Positions 9,405 through 18,295 of a stretch of 64,000 nt of DNA are shown here, one piece after another. Numbering within the stretch: position 1 is the first letter of the stretch; each line of letters opens with the position of its first letter. This stretch comes from Cohnella sp. OV330 (lineage in GTDB: Bacteria; Bacillota; Bacilli; Paenibacillales; Paenibacillaceae): NCBI RefSeq assembly GCF_900112065.1, contig NZ_FOKE01000014.1:124001-188000 (forward strand), in the 5' to 3' direction. Both the position numbers and the translations under genes were made by a program. Under the pieces are notes generated by a model. It was not told where the DNA came from. It did no database searches and saw only the letters and a program-made list of their open reading frames with translations.

Positions 9405-10157
9405 TTACATATACATGCCTCCGTCGACATGGATCGTCTGCCCGGTCATGTAAGACGCGCTGTCCGACGCCAGGTAAAGCACGCTTGAAGCAATCTCCTC
9501 CGGCCTGCCCATCCGGCCGAGCGGAATGTCCTTCAGCATGGCTTCGCGAAGATCGGCCGGCAGCTTGTCCGTCATGTCCGTCTCGATGAAGCCCGGCGCG
9601 ACCGCGTTGACGGTAATGCCGCGCGACGCCAGTTCCCTCGCCGCGGACTTCGTCAGTCCGATGACGCCGGCTTTGGCCGCCACGTAATTCGCTTGTCCCG
9701 CATTGCCGAGCACGCCGACGACCGAGGAAATGTTGATGATGCGTCCGTAACGCTGCTTCATCATGGGACGGGTGACCGCCTTGATGCCGTTGAACACGCC
9801 CTTGAGGTTCGTCTCGATCACGGCGTCGAATTCTTCTTCCTTCATTCGCATGATCAGATTGTCCCGCGTAATGCCGGCGTTGTTCACGAGAATGTCGAGC
9901 TTGCCGAACGCCTCGATCGCGGTCTGCACCATCGCGTCGAACTCCGCGGCCTTGCCGACGTTCGCCTGAACCAGAATCGCCTTGCGGCCGAGCGCCTCGA
10001 TCGCGTTCGCCGTCTCCCGCGCGGCGGATTCGCCGCCCGCATAGTTCACGGCGACGTCGCAGCCCGCCTCGGCGAGCGCGAGCGCGATGGCCCTGCCGAT
10101 TCCGCGCGATGCGCCGGTCACGAGCGCGGCCTTGCCGCTAAGATCAAACTCCGCCAT
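9405..10157 (-). CDS. fabG: 3-oxoacyl-ACP reductase FabG
   Basis: FabG reduces 3-oxoacyl-ACP with NADPH. The 250-residue short-chain dehydrogenase has the nucleotide motif TGASRGIG (14-21), NNAG (92-95) and the catalytic Ser145, Tyr158 (YVAAK) and Lys162. The C-terminus ends GGMYM, as in bacterial FabG. It lies between fabD and acpP, as in the Bacillus fatty-acid operon. Confidence 0.97.
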   Translation of the reverse strand: MAEFDLSGKAALVTGASRGIGRAIALALAEAGCDVAVNYAGGESAARETANAIEALGRKAILVQANVGKAAEFDAMVQTAIEAFGKLDILVNNAGITRDNLIMRMKEEEFDAVIETNLKGVFNGIKAVTRPMMKQRYGRIINISSVVGVLGNAGQANYVAAKAGVIGLTKSAARELASRGITVNAVAPGFIETDMTDKLPADLREAMLKDIPLGRMGRPEEIASSVLYLASDSASYMTGQTIHVDGGMYM

Positions 10158-10245
10158 ATTATTACCCCTCTCGCGTTAGGCATAATCACCAAATCCGAAG
10201 CCTCATCAGGTGGCGTCAGAGGCGGCGTCGGGTGGCGCTCCTATT

Positions 10246-11175
10246 TCAACCGAATTCCGCTTCGTTTACGCCGGCGGCGCTGTTAACGGATACGATCCGC
10301 ACCGACTTGTCGATCTTCTTGATCAGACCCGCCAGCACGGCGCCCGAACCGATCTCGACGAACGTATCGACGCCCTCGCCGATCAAATAGCGAATGCTGT
10401 CTTCCCATAGCACGGGGGACACCACCTGCTCCACGAGCAGCTCGCGCAGGCGCGCGCCCTCGCTGACCGCGGTTGCCGTCACGTTGGCGATCACCGGCAC
10501 TTCGGCGTCGCGGAAAGCGACTTCGTCAAGCTTGGCCGAGAGCCGATCGGCCGCGGGCCGCATAAGGGACGAGTGGAACGGCCCGCTGACTTCCAGCGGG
10601 ATGACCCGCTTGGCGCCCGCTTCCTTGCCGCGCTCGACGACCGCGGCGACGCCCGCCGCCGTGCCGGAAACGACGATCTGCCCCGGGCAGTTGACGTTGG
10701 CGAGTTCGACCTGCGCGCCGGAGGCCGAGATGTCCCGGCACAGCGCTTCGAGCGCCTCGCGCTCGGCGCCGAGCGTCGCCGCCATCGCGCCTTGGCCGCT
10801 AGGCACGGCTTCTTCCATGAACGTGCCCCGCGCGCGGACGAGACGGATCGCGTCAGCGAAGTCGAGGACGTTCGCCGCAACGAGCGCGCTGTATTCGCCG
10901 AGGCTGTGGCCGGCGACATAGTCCGGCTTCACGCCGCGCGCTTTGAACGCTTCGAGCAGCGCCACGCTTGTCGCGAGCAATGCGGGCTGCGTGTTCGCCG
11001 TCTGGCGAAGAGAATCCTCCGGCCCTTCGAAGCAAAGCGCCGATACGGAAAATCCGAGCGCCCGGTCGGCAGCCTCGTACACGTGCCGCGACGCTTCGAA
11101 CGCCTCGGCGGCGTCCTTGCCCATTCCGACCGCCTGCGCCCCTTGTCCGGGAAATACGAATGCGATTTTGCCCAT
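10246..11175 (-). CDS. fabD: Malonyl-CoA:ACP transacylase FabD
   Basis: FabD transfers malonyl from CoA to ACP, supplying the extender unit. The 309-residue protein opens with the family motif VFPGQGAQ, carries the nucleophile Ser91 in GHSLGEY and has a later GPFHS motif with the catalytic histidine. It lies between fabH and fabG in the same operon. Confidence 0.97.
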   Translation of the reverse strand: MGKIAFVFPGQGAQAVGMGKDAAEAFEASRHVYEAADRALGFSVSALCFEGPEDSLRQTANTQPALLATSVALLEAFKARGVKPDYVAGHSLGEYSALVAANVLDFADAIRLVRARGTFMEEAVPSGQGAMAATLGAEREALEALCRDISASGAQVELANVNCPGQIVVSGTAAGVAAVVERGKEAGAKRVIPLEVSGPFHSSLMRPAADRLSAKLDEVAFRDAEVPVIANVTATAVSEGARLRELLVEQVVSPVLWEDSIRYLIGEGVDTFVEIGSGAVLAGLIKKIDKSVRIVSVNSAAGVNEAEFG

Positions 11176-11200
11176 GAACGAAGTCAGCCTCCTCTATCCT

Positions 11201-12187
11201 TTACCAGACCAGTACCGAAGCGCCCCATGTGAGGCCGCCCCCGAAGCCGACCATCGCGATCGTGTCCCCTTCGCTTACGCGGCCCTCTTCCACCGCCTCG
11301 GCCAGCGCCAGCGGGATCGAAGCTGCCGACATGTTGCCGTACCGATCGATGTTGATCACGCACTTCTCCGGCGGCAGCTCGAGCCGCTCGAGCGAAGCCT
11401 GGATGATGCGGATGTTCGCCTGGTGCGGCACGAGCAGATCGATCTCGGACTTGTCCACGCCCGCCTTGCGGAGCGCTTCCTCGGCCGCGTTGCCCATAAT
11501 GCGCGCCGCGAACTTGAACACCTCGCGGCCGTTCATCTCGATGAAGTGACGCTTGCCGCCCACCGTCTCTTCGGACGAAGGCTGGCGGGAGCCGCCGCCC
11601 TGGATGCGCAGGTGCGGGCCTCCGGAGCCGTCGGCCCCGAGTTCGAACGACTTGAAGCCGCGTCCTTCTGGCACTTCGCCGATGACGACGGCGCCGGCGC
11701 CGTCGCCGAACAGCACGCAGGTATTGCGGTCCGTATAATCGGTAATCCGGGACAGCGTGTCCGCGCCGATGACGAGCGCGTACTTATACATGCCGAGCGC
11801 GATGAAGCCGGATGCGTTGGCGAGACCGTAGATGAAGCCGGAGCAAGCGGCGGATAGATCGAACGCGGCCGCCTTCTTCGCGCCGAGACGATCCTGCAGG
11901 ATGCAGGCGGTCGACGGGAAAAACATGTCCGGCGTAATCGTCGCGACGATGATCAGATCGAGCTGATCCGCCGTGATGTTCGCCGACGCCAGCGCCTTGA
12001 CGGCCGCTTCGTACGCCAGATCGCTCGTCGCCTCGTGCTCGGCGGCGATGCGACGCTCGCGGATGCCGGTGCGGCTCACGATCCATTCGTCGTTCGTCTC
12101 CACCACTTGCTCGAGCTCTTGGTTCGTCAGGCGGCGCTCCGGCGCGTACTTGCCGATGCCGAGGACGCCCACGGGAATTCCATTCAT
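11201..12187 (-). CDS. fabH: Beta-ketoacyl-ACP synthase III (FabH)
   Basis: FabH starts fatty-acid synthesis by condensing an acyl-CoA primer with malonyl-ACP; in Gram-positives it often prefers branched primers. The triad is visible: Cys115 in SAACSGF, His255 in VPHQANIR and Asn285 in GNMSAAS. I take ATG 12187 as the start because it gives the usual N-terminus (NGIPVGVLGIG). A GTG at 12202 that overlaps the plsX stop is possible and would add five residues. Confidence 0.95.
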   Translation of the reverse strand: MNGIPVGVLGIGKYAPERRLTNQELEQVVETNDEWIVSRTGIRERRIAAEHEATSDLAYEAAVKALASANITADQLDLIIVATITPDMFFPSTACILQDRLGAKKAAAFDLSAACSGFIYGLANASGFIALGMYKYALVIGADTLSRITDYTDRNTCVLFGDGAGAVVIGEVPEGRGFKSFELGADGSGGPHLRIQGGGSRQPSSEETVGGKRHFIEMNGREVFKFAARIMGNAAEEALRKAGVDKSEIDLLVPHQANIRIIQASLERLELPPEKCVINIDRYGNMSAASIPLALAEAVEEGRVSEGDTIAMVGFGGGLTWGASVLVW

Positions 12188-12198
12188 CGTCTTCTCTC

Positions 12199-13188
12199 TC
12201 ACTTTCCGCCGAATTCTTCGGCCAATGCAGGGATGAGTCCGTTGTCGATCGCGGCTACCGTATGGCGGATCGCATGCATCGTCGCCGTGGCGTCCGAGGA
12301 GCCGTGGCTCTTGACGACCAGCCCGTTTACGCCGAGCAGCGGCGCGCCGTTGTACACCTTGTAATCCATCATCTTGCCGACGCGCCTGAAGTTCGGGCGA
12401 AGCACGGCCGCCGCCAGCTTGGAGCGCAGGCTGCTCGTCATCTCTTGCTTCAACAGGCCGAACACCGTCTCCGCCGCGCCCTCGATCGCCTTAAGCAGGA
12501 TGTTGCCCGAAAACCCATCGCAGACGAGCACGTCGCAGCTGCGGCTAAGCACGTCGCGCGCTTCGACGTTGCCGATAAAGTGAATCGGCGCCGTCTCGAG
12601 CAGCTCGAACGCGGCTTTGCTCAGCTCGTTGCCTTTGGCCGCCTCGGTGCCGACATTCAACAGGCCTACCTTGGGCTTGGCGAGTCCGTGCACCTTCTGC
12701 CTGTACATGCTGCCCATCAACGCGTACTGCAGCAAATGCTCGGGCTTGGCGTCCATATTGGCGCCGAGATCGAGCGTCAGGACGCCTTTGCCGTCCGTCG
12801 TCGGGAAAAGCGAGGTCAGGCCCGGCCGGTCGATGCCTTTGAGCCTGCCCAACACAAGCAAGCCCGCCGTCATCAAGGCACCGGTATTGCCCGCGGAGAT
12901 CATCGCGTCGGCGGCGCCCTCCTTAACCATGCGGACGGCCACGTTCATCGAAGCTTCCGGCTTGCGGCGCACCGCGCGAACGGGTTCGTCGTCCGGCTCG
13001 ATGACGTCGGCCGCGGGCACGACCGTCACGTTCGAAGGCTTGCCGGCGCCGAGCAGCGGATCCAGCGCTTCGGGCCGCCCTACGAGCAGCAGCTCCGCCT
13101 TCGGCCACTGCGCGGCCGCTGCCAGGGCGCCTTCTACCGTCGAGCGGGGTGCCTGGTCGCCGCCCATCGCGTCTATGGCGATTTTCAT
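12199..13188 (-). CDS. plsX: Phosphate acyltransferase PlsX
   Basis: PlsX converts acyl-ACP to acyl-phosphate for phospholipid synthesis. The 329-residue protein begins IAIDAMGGDQAP, the family signature, and contains ISAGNTGALM and the later CDGFSGN motif. Its ATG overlaps the fapR stop as ATGA, so translation is coupled. The order fapR-plsX-fab is that of Bacillus. Confidence 0.97.
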   Translation of the reverse strand: MKIAIDAMGGDQAPRSTVEGALAAAAQWPKAELLLVGRPEALDPLLGAGKPSNVTVVPAADVIEPDDEPVRAVRRKPEASMNVAVRMVKEGAADAMISAGNTGALMTAGLLVLGRLKGIDRPGLTSLFPTTDGKGVLTLDLGANMDAKPEHLLQYALMGSMYRQKVHGLAKPKVGLLNVGTEAAKGNELSKAAFELLETAPIHFIGNVEARDVLSRSCDVLVCDGFSGNILLKAIEGAAETVFGLLKQEMTSSLRSKLAAAVLRPNFRRVGKMMDYKVYNGAPLLGVNGLVVKSHGSSDATATMHAIRHTVAAIDNGLIPALAEEFGGK

Positions 13189-13778
13189 GCCTCACCCGCT
13201 CCTTCCTCGTCCGCAGAGCCTGCGGAGCGATAAATCACAAAGTTGCCTTGAAACACCATTTCGTCGCCGACGTAGGTGAATACCTCCACCTTCGCCTTGC
13301 CTTTCTGAACGCCGCTGGATCTCACATACGCCTTTGCGATGCACTTTTCCCCAAGCCTGGCAGGACGAATGAACCGGATATCCGCAGAAGCGGTCAGCGC
13401 GATCTCGTCGTTGATGACGGCGACCGCGAGCGAGTTGGCCTGCGCGAACACATGATGCCCCCGCGCGATGCCGCTTCGGGAGAAGACGTGCTCGTCCCGG
13501 ATCTCGAACATGGAGATGCCGCTCTTGTCGAGCTGGAGATCGAGGATGTCCCCGATCACTTCGTGCAGCGGCAGCGATCGGACCGGATCGTAGGAGCGCT
13601 CCGCCATCAGCTTGAGCCGTTCGCGCAGCTCGGGAATCGCCAACTCCAGCCGGTCGAGCCGGATCGTCTGGATGCTGACCTTGAGCAGGCGGGTCAATTC
13701 CCGGTCGGTCAGGAACGGATTGTCTTCGATGAGGCGGGCGAGCTGCTGATGGCGTTGCTTTTTGGGCATGCGTTCCAT
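13185..13778 (-). CDS. fapR: Fatty-acid biosynthesis repressor FapR
   Basis: FapR represses fatty-acid and phospholipid genes and is released by malonyl-CoA. An N-terminal helix-turn-helix (about 10-50, DRELTRLLKVSIQTIRLDR) is joined to a hotdog-fold ligand domain (about 70-190). The start is ATG 13778, 8 bp after an AAGGCGG ribosome binding site; a GTG three codons upstream is within reach but poorly spaced. The gene heads the operon, and a FapR-like palindrome lies just upstream, indicating autorepression. Confidence 0.95.
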   Translation of the reverse strand: MERMPKKQRHQQLARLIEDNPFLTDRELTRLLKVSIQTIRLDRLELAIPELRERLKLMAERSYDPVRSLPLHEVIGDILDLQLDKSGISMFEIRDEHVFSRSGIARGHHVFAQANSLAVAVINDEIALTASADIRFIRPARLGEKCIAKAYVRSSGVQKGKAKVEVFTYVGDEMVFQGNFVIYRSAGSADEEGAGEA

Positions 13779-13804
13779 GGGCGACACCGCCTTATATGTT
13801 CATA

Positions 13805-13821
13805 CTGATACCTGGTGCCAA
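13805..13821. promoter_or_regulatory. Putative FapR operator
   Basis: CTGATACCTGGTGCCAA matches the Firmicute FapR palindrome (TTAGTACC-TGGTACTAA type) at 12 of 17 positions, including the central TACCTGGT. It lies 27 bp upstream of the fapR ATG and overlaps a TTGGCA that could be the -35 element, with an AT-rich CATATAA-like -10 about 17 bp further on. Binding is inference from the match and position. Confidence 0.6.
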
Positions 13822-13836
13822 TCCGATATAAAGAAA

Positions 13837-13871
13837 AACGCGCCTTGACGCTAGTCACGCCGGGACGCGTT
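13837..13871 (-). terminator. Terminator-like hairpin after rpmF
   Basis: AACGCG/CGCGTT arms enclose a partly pairing GC-rich loop. On the minus strand a T-rich run follows. It would end the yceD-rpmF transcript just before the fapR promoter. Confidence 0.5.
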
Positions 13872-13877
13872 ATTTCA

Positions 13878-14051
13878 TTATTGCTTGATGATTTCGCGGG
13901 ATTTGTACGTGCCGCAAACCTTGCACACGCGGTGCGAGATTTTCAATTCTCCGCATTGTTCGCACTTAACCAAACCCGGAACGACCAATTTGAAGTGCGT
14001 CCGGCGCTTGTTTTTGCGGGCTTTGGATGTTTTGCCAAAAGGTACTGCCAT
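13878..14051 (-). CDS. rpmF: 50S ribosomal protein L32
   Basis: The ATG at 14051 is preceded by GGAGG and gives a 57-residue basic protein beginning AVPFGKTSKARKNKRR, the conserved L32 N-terminus. Four cysteines (30, 33, 43 and 46) form the zinc-ribbon version of L32. It follows yceD, the conserved bacterial neighbour pair. Confidence 0.97.
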   Translation of the reverse strand: MAVPFGKTSKARKNKRRTHFKLVVPGLVKCEQCGELKISHRVCKVCGTYKSREIIKQ

Positions 14052-14117
14052 GTTCCCACCTCCTTACCAGAGTCGAAAGCGAAAGCGGCCTCTATCGGCA
14101 TTCCTATTTCGATGTCG

Positions 14118-14642
14118 TTATGAACGTTCGGAATCGAACCAGCCTTTGAGCGCCTCCAGCCTCGGATCGATCTTGATCGGCCGCGGCCGCTCGGGCTTGC
14201 CGTTCAGGTCTTCGCCGGTCTCCGGGTCGAGTCCCTTGCAGCCTTCGCTGCAGGTCGGCGACAGCGGCAAATTCAGCAGCAGTTCGTCCGTCAAATAAGG
14301 CCGAAGCTCCAGCCGATCGCCGTGGAACGGTACGAAGTCCTCGTCGTCCTGCTCTCCGAGATCCGCCACTTCCTGCGAGACCTGCTTAAAGCTCTCGCTG
14401 TAAGGAATGTGAAGCGGCTCTTCGAACTTGGTCAAGCAGCGAACGCATGTCCATTCGAGATTGCAGTCCAGCTGGCCGGCTACCTCGACGAACTCGCCGG
14501 AAGGCTCGGCCGTGACGTCCGCTTCGAGCGGACCGGCCGGACGCACGCCGGGCACCTGCGACAGCAGATCGGCGACGTCAATCGTCTCGTGCAGCGAAAC
14601 CTTAGCCTTGGCTGCCCTCAGTTCCTGTACATTGAGCAACAT
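14118..14642 (-). CDS. yceD: DUF177/YceD family protein
   Basis: This YceD-family protein of 174 residues is almost always encoded next to rpmF; it is implicated in 23S rRNA or 50S biogenesis, but its exact role is unsettled. The conserved CVRCLTKF cysteine pair lies near the middle and the C-terminal half is acidic. I chose ATG 14642 because GGAGTG lies 6 bp upstream; the longer frame would begin inside the leader. The gene is driven by the promoter at 14669-14698 and co-transcribed with rpmF. Confidence 0.92.
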   Translation of the reverse strand: MLLNVQELRAAKAKVSLHETIDVADLLSQVPGVRPAGPLEADVTAEPSGEFVEVAGQLDCNLEWTCVRCLTKFEEPLHIPYSESFKQVSQEVADLGEQDDEDFVPFHGDRLELRPYLTDELLLNLPLSPTCSEGCKGLDPETGEDLNGKPERPRPIKIDPRLEALKGWFDSERS

Positions 14643-14668
14643 ATTATCACTCCAAACAAACAAAAATA

Positions 14669-14698
14669 ATTATAGACGCGAGAACTCGCTTTTGTCAA
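14669..14698 (-). promoter_or_regulatory. Sigma-A promoter of yceD-rpmF
   Basis: A perfect TTGACA (14698-14693) and a perfect TATAAT (14674-14669) are separated by 18 bp. The spacer holds the inverted repeat GCGAG-AA-CTCGC (14678-14689), which could be an operator. The TATAAT lies 26 bp from the start codon. Confidence 0.85.
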
Positions 14699-14796
14699 CA
14701 TTTAACGTGGCGGTAGGCCTGAGCGGCCCGATTGGGAATTCGCGCCTTCTTTCATGTTATCATATCCTTAATCCGCGCTTCAAAGGAGCGTTCGCC

Positions 14797-16032
14797 ATGT
14801 CCACCGTCGGCCTCGTCGTCGAATACAATCCGCTGCACAACGGTCATCTCTATCATATACAACAATCGCGCAAAATAACGGAAGCCGAATCCGTGATCGC
14901 CGTCATGAGCGGACACTTCCTGCAGCGCGGCGAGCCGGCCATCGCGGACAAGTGGTCCCGCGCGGAAATGGCGCTGCGCGCGGGCTGCGATCTCGTGCTC
15001 GAGCTGCCCGTCGCCTACAGCGCCCAGCCGGCCCAGTGGTTCGCCTACGGCGCTGTCGCCGCGCTGGCCGCGACCGGCGTCTGCGACGCGATCTGCTTCG
15101 GCAGCGAGAGCGGAGACGCTGATGCGCTATCCCGTATCGCGGATCGGCTGTCGGCCGAGCCCGAGTCGATGCGGGTTCGTCTCGGCGCGCTGCTGAAGGA
15201 GGGCTTGCCTTACCCGAGCGCATATGCCGCGGCCGCCCGCGAGCTGCTGGAAGCCGCGGGCGAATCGGACGCCGCGTTCGGCCTGGCGCAGCCGAACCAT
15301 ACGCTTGGGCTCCATTATATGCTCGCGCTGCGCAAGCTGGGCAGCCCGATGCGGGCGCTGTCCATCCGGCGTGAAAAGTCCGGTTATAATCAAAGCTCGA
15401 TCACCGACACGGCCATCGCCAGCGCGACGGCGCTGCGCAAGCTCATCGGCGAGGCGGGAGGCGCGCTGGACGGGCTGGCGCCTTACGTTCCGGGCTCGAC
15501 GCTGGCGGTGCTGCGCAGAGACGCATCCTCCGGTAGGGCGCCGGTGGCGTGGGACGCTTTTGCCAGGCCGCTATTCCACCTGCTCGGCTCGCTGCCCGCC
15601 TCGGAGCTGGCATCGTATGCCGAGGTGACCGAAGGGCTCGAGCACCGCATCAAGGGCGCGCTGCGGGAGCTGCGGTCGTGGCGGGTGGACGAGCTGCTCG
15701 ACGCGCTTAAGACGAAGCGGTACACGCGCACGAAGCTGCAGCGGACGCTCGCGCGTATCTTGCTCGGCCACCGGAAGGAAGACCTGAATGCCGATCGGCT
15801 AACGGAAGGCGTCCAGTACGTCCGCGTGCTCGGCTTCACGGCGCGGGGACAGGCGCTGCTCAAGCGGATGAAAAAGACGGCGGCCGTGCCGGTCGTCCAT
15901 ACCGCGGCTGACGGCGACTGGCCGTATCTGGCGATGGACGCGCGGGCGACCGCGGTCTATGCCGCGGCGCTCGCCGCCTCGCGGCCCGCGGACGCCTGGC
16001 GGGATTATACGGAGCCGCCGGTGCGGGTGTAG
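14797..16032 (+). CDS. tmcAL: tRNA(Met) cytidine acetate ligase TmcAL
   Basis: TmcAL (YlbM) acetylates the wobble cytidine of elongator tRNA-Met using acetate and ATP. The 411-residue protein opens with GLVVEYNPLHNGH, a nucleotidyltransferase HIGH-type motif at residues 11-17, followed by MSGHFLQRGEPA as in the family. ATG 14797 follows AAAGGAGCG at good spacing; the same frame is open about 370 bp further upstream, but that part overlaps yceD on the other strand. It is divergent from yceD, matching the B. subtilis ylb region. Confidence 0.95.
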   Translation: MSTVGLVVEYNPLHNGHLYHIQQSRKITEAESVIAVMSGHFLQRGEPAIADKWSRAEMALRAGCDLVLELPVAYSAQPAQWFAYGAVAALAATGVCDAICFGSESGDADALSRIADRLSAEPESMRVRLGALLKEGLPYPSAYAAAARELLEAAGESDAAFGLAQPNHTLGLHYMLALRKLGSPMRALSIRREKSGYNQSSITDTAIASATALRKLIGEAGGALDGLAPYVPGSTLAVLRRDASSGRAPVAWDAFARPLFHLLGSLPASELASYAEVTEGLEHRIKGALRELRSWRVDELLDALKTKRYTRTKLQRTLARILLGHRKEDLNADRLTEGVQYVRVLGFTARGQALLKRMKKTAAVPVVHTAADGDWPYLAMDARATAVYAAALAASRPADAWRDYTEPPVRV

Positions 16033-16068
16033 CGGCGGCGGCTGGTTACGCGGCCGATGCGGCTACTG

Positions 16069-16252
16069 TAGCTGCTAAAGAGCAGTTATTTCAACGTTAA
16101 AAATCGTCCTGACAAATAGCTGCATTTTCGCATCTATATCTGCCGCTCCGCAAGAAATCATCAATACGAAGGTCAAATAGCTGCGCTTTTGCAGCTATTT
16201 TCATATCAGTTCTTCGCCTCGAAAAGATTAGCTGCACTTATGCACTGATTTC
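16069..16252. repeat. Four degenerate copies of an imperfect palindrome
   Basis: Four spaced units (16069-16092, 16114-16137, 16173-16200 and 16226-16252) share TAGCTGC, a 5-7 nt loop, then GCA(G/T)(C/T)TA or a variant, often followed by TTTC. Unit three is the best palindrome, AGCTGC-GCTTTT-GCAGCT. The units lie about 50-60 bp apart between tmcAL and ylbJ. They look like an intergenic repeat family; no function is assigned. Confidence 0.65.
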
Positions 16253-16427
16253 AGCTCTACTGCTCCCGGCGATCGCCTTGACGGACAAGGCTGGTCTATC
16301 GCCGGACGGGCATGCGTACATTGTACCATGTCCCATTGAGCGGCCATGGCCCTGTCTTGCGCTCCCGCGGGCGCTTCGGACCACCATCCAGCCGTTAGAC
16401 CCGAATGGGCGTGAGGAGGCGGCGTCA

Positions 16428-17690
16428 ATGCCGGGATCCGCGTCGCGCAAAAAATCGTTTATCATCTCCGTTTTTCTAGGCGGATGCGCGTTGGCGCTCG
16501 TCGTAGGCATCGTGAGATCGCCGGAAGAGGCGTTCCGCGCTTCGCTGGGCGGGCTTGAAATCTGGTGGAAAACCGTCTTCCCCGGCCTCCTCCCGCCGCT
16601 CATGCTCGCCGAGCTGCTCGCCGCCTCGGGCCTGCTCCACGGCATCGCGGCGCTGGGCAGCCCGATCTTCCGCAGGTTGTTCAAGCTGCCGCCGGCGGCG
16701 GGCTGGGTCGCGGCTTTCGGCTGGACGGCAGGCATGCCCGCCGGCGCCAGAGAGACGGCGCGCCTGCGGGAACGCGGGCTCGTTCGCGGCCGCGAAGCCG
16801 AGTCGCTGCTTCTTCTCTCGCATATGCCCAACCCTTTCCTCGTCATCGTCGTGGTAGGCAGCGGCTTCCTTCAAGCTCCGGCCTACGGCTGGGCGATCGC
16901 CGCGGGGCTATGGATATCGGGCATCGCGACGGGCATGCTTTGGCCGCGATTGTCCGGAAGCGAGCCTAAGTCGGCCGAGCCCTCTGGAGAACCGCCCTGC
17001 GACGGCGACGTACCCGATCAGCCATCCGGCTCCCCCCTTCGCCGCGCCTTCCGTGCGATGCAGGAGGCGCGCCTCGCCGATGCGCGTCCCTTCGGCAAGC
17101 AGACGGCCGACGCCGTGACGAGCGCCGTCGCCACGCTGTTCGCGATCGGGGGGCTCATGATGATGAGCGCCGTGCTGCTGCGGATCGTTCAGACCGCGCT
17201 GCCTGGCACCGACGCTTGGCTGACCGTCCCCAGCCTTTACGAGATGCACCTCGGCGCCTATGCTTCCGGACGTTCTGCGCTGTTCGAATCCGCGCCGGCC
17301 AAAGCCGCGGCCCTCATCGCGGCGGCGCTCGCATGGAGCGGCGTTAGCGGCCTGCTCCAGGCCAGGGCCGCCTGGAGCGGCACCCGTTTCCCTTGGCCTC
17401 GCTTCATCGCCGGCCGCCTGCTTCACGCCGCGCTCGCCTTGGTCGCGACCTATCCGCTCGCCATCGCCGCCGAGCGTGGCTGGTTCGCGCCGCTCGCACC
17501 CGTGTGGCACGGCCTCGCCGGTCCGATCTCGGCTTCCGAGCCCGCAGCCGGTCCGCTCCCTTCGGGCTGGGCGCTGCTGCCCGGCACGACGCTCGCCGCC
17601 ATCGCTTGCCTGGTCATCTTTGTCCTGCTCGCCCTGCTTGCCGCGCTCATCTCGCCTCGCCGCCGGGGCGGCGACAAGCGACCGAAGTAA
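16428..17690 (+). CDS. ylbJ: Sporulation integral membrane protein YlbJ
   Basis: YlbJ is a polytopic membrane protein needed for spore formation in B. subtilis, of the nucleoside-recognition (Gate) superfamily; its molecular role is not settled. The 420-residue protein has about eight hydrophobic helices. GMPAGARETARLRERG lies near residue 105, and a hydrophilic loop rich in S, P and E lies near residues 180-205. ATG 16428 is preceded by GAGGAGG 8 bp upstream. The long in-frame extension upstream lacks a ribosome binding site. It converges on coaD across a shared terminator. Confidence 0.9.
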   Translation: MPGSASRKKSFIISVFLGGCALALVVGIVRSPEEAFRASLGGLEIWWKTVFPGLLPPLMLAELLAASGLLHGIAALGSPIFRRLFKLPPAAGWVAAFGWTAGMPAGARETARLRERGLVRGREAESLLLLSHMPNPFLVIVVVGSGFLQAPAYGWAIAAGLWISGIATGMLWPRLSGSEPKSAEPSGEPPCDGDVPDQPSGSPLRRAFRAMQEARLADARPFGKQTADAVTSAVATLFAIGGLMMMSAVLLRIVQTALPGTDAWLTVPSLYEMHLGAYASGRSALFESAPAKAAALIAAALAWSGVSGLLQARAAWSGTRFPWPRFIAGRLLHAALALVATYPLAIAAERGWFAPLAPVWHGLAGPISASEPAAGPLPSGWALLPGTTLAAIACLVIFVLLALLAALISPRRRGGDKRPK

Positions 17691-17710
17691 TGCCGGTCGA
17701 CGCCGGGCAT

Positions 17711-17755
17711 GCAAAAGGCTCCTAGGGCGAAATCTCGCCGATCGGAGCCTTTTGC
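17711..17755. terminator. Bidirectional terminator between ylbJ and coaD
   Basis: A perfect 12-bp outer stem, GCAAAAGGCTCC/GGAGCCTTTTGC, encloses an inner GGCGA/TCGCC stem. The A-rich and T-rich arms let it work for both converging genes. Confidence 0.85.
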
Positions 17756-17776
17756 TTGCATATCCTTGGTTGCCGG

Positions 17777-18295
17777 TCAGTCCCGCTTGTCGAACTTGCC
17801 TCGCAGCGCCGCCTCGACCGCCGGCGGCACGAGATCCTGCACCGCGCCGTCGAACTTGGCGATCTCTTTGACGATGCTCGAGCTGAGGTACGAATACTTG
17901 GGGTTCGTCATCATGAAAATCGTCTCGATGCCCTCGTCGAGCTGACGGTTCGTCGAAGCCATCTGCAGCTCGTATTCGAAGTCCGTGACGGAGCGGATGC
18001 CGCGCACGATCACCTGGGCTTGCTGAGACCGCATGTACCGCACGAGCAGATCCCTGAAGCTGCCGATTTCCACGTTCGGCAGATCCTTCGTCACCTCGAG
18101 CAGCAGGCTCGACCGCTCTTCGACGGAGAATAGCGGGCTTTTGCTCGTATTGTTCAGCACCGCGACGATCAGTCTGTCGTATTGCTTCGCCGCGCGCCGG
18201 ATAATGTCCAGATGCCCGAACGTGACCGGGTCGAAGCTGCCCGGGTACACCGCGATGCGATGCTCGCTTTCCGGCCGATTCGCTTTGGCATTCAT
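17777..18295 (-). CDS. coaD: Phosphopantetheine adenylyltransferase
   Basis: CoaD joins 4'-phosphopantetheine and ATP to dephospho-CoA in coenzyme A synthesis. The 172-residue protein has YPGSFDPVTFGHLD, with the TxGH nucleotidyltransferase motif at residues 25-28, and a later YSYLSSSIVKEI motif. About ten extra N-terminal residues precede the conserved core, but a GGAGG ribosome binding site supports this ATG. It begins one base after the rsmD stop, so the two are co-transcribed. Confidence 0.96.
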   Translation of the reverse strand: MNAKANRPESEHRIAVYPGSFDPVTFGHLDIIRRAAKQYDRLIVAVLNNTSKSPLFSVEERSSLLLEVTKDLPNVEIGSFRDLLVRYMRSQQAQVIVRGIRSVTDFEYELQMASTNRQLDEGIETIFMMTNPKYSYLSSSIVKEIAKFDGAVQDLVPPAVEAALRGKFDKRD

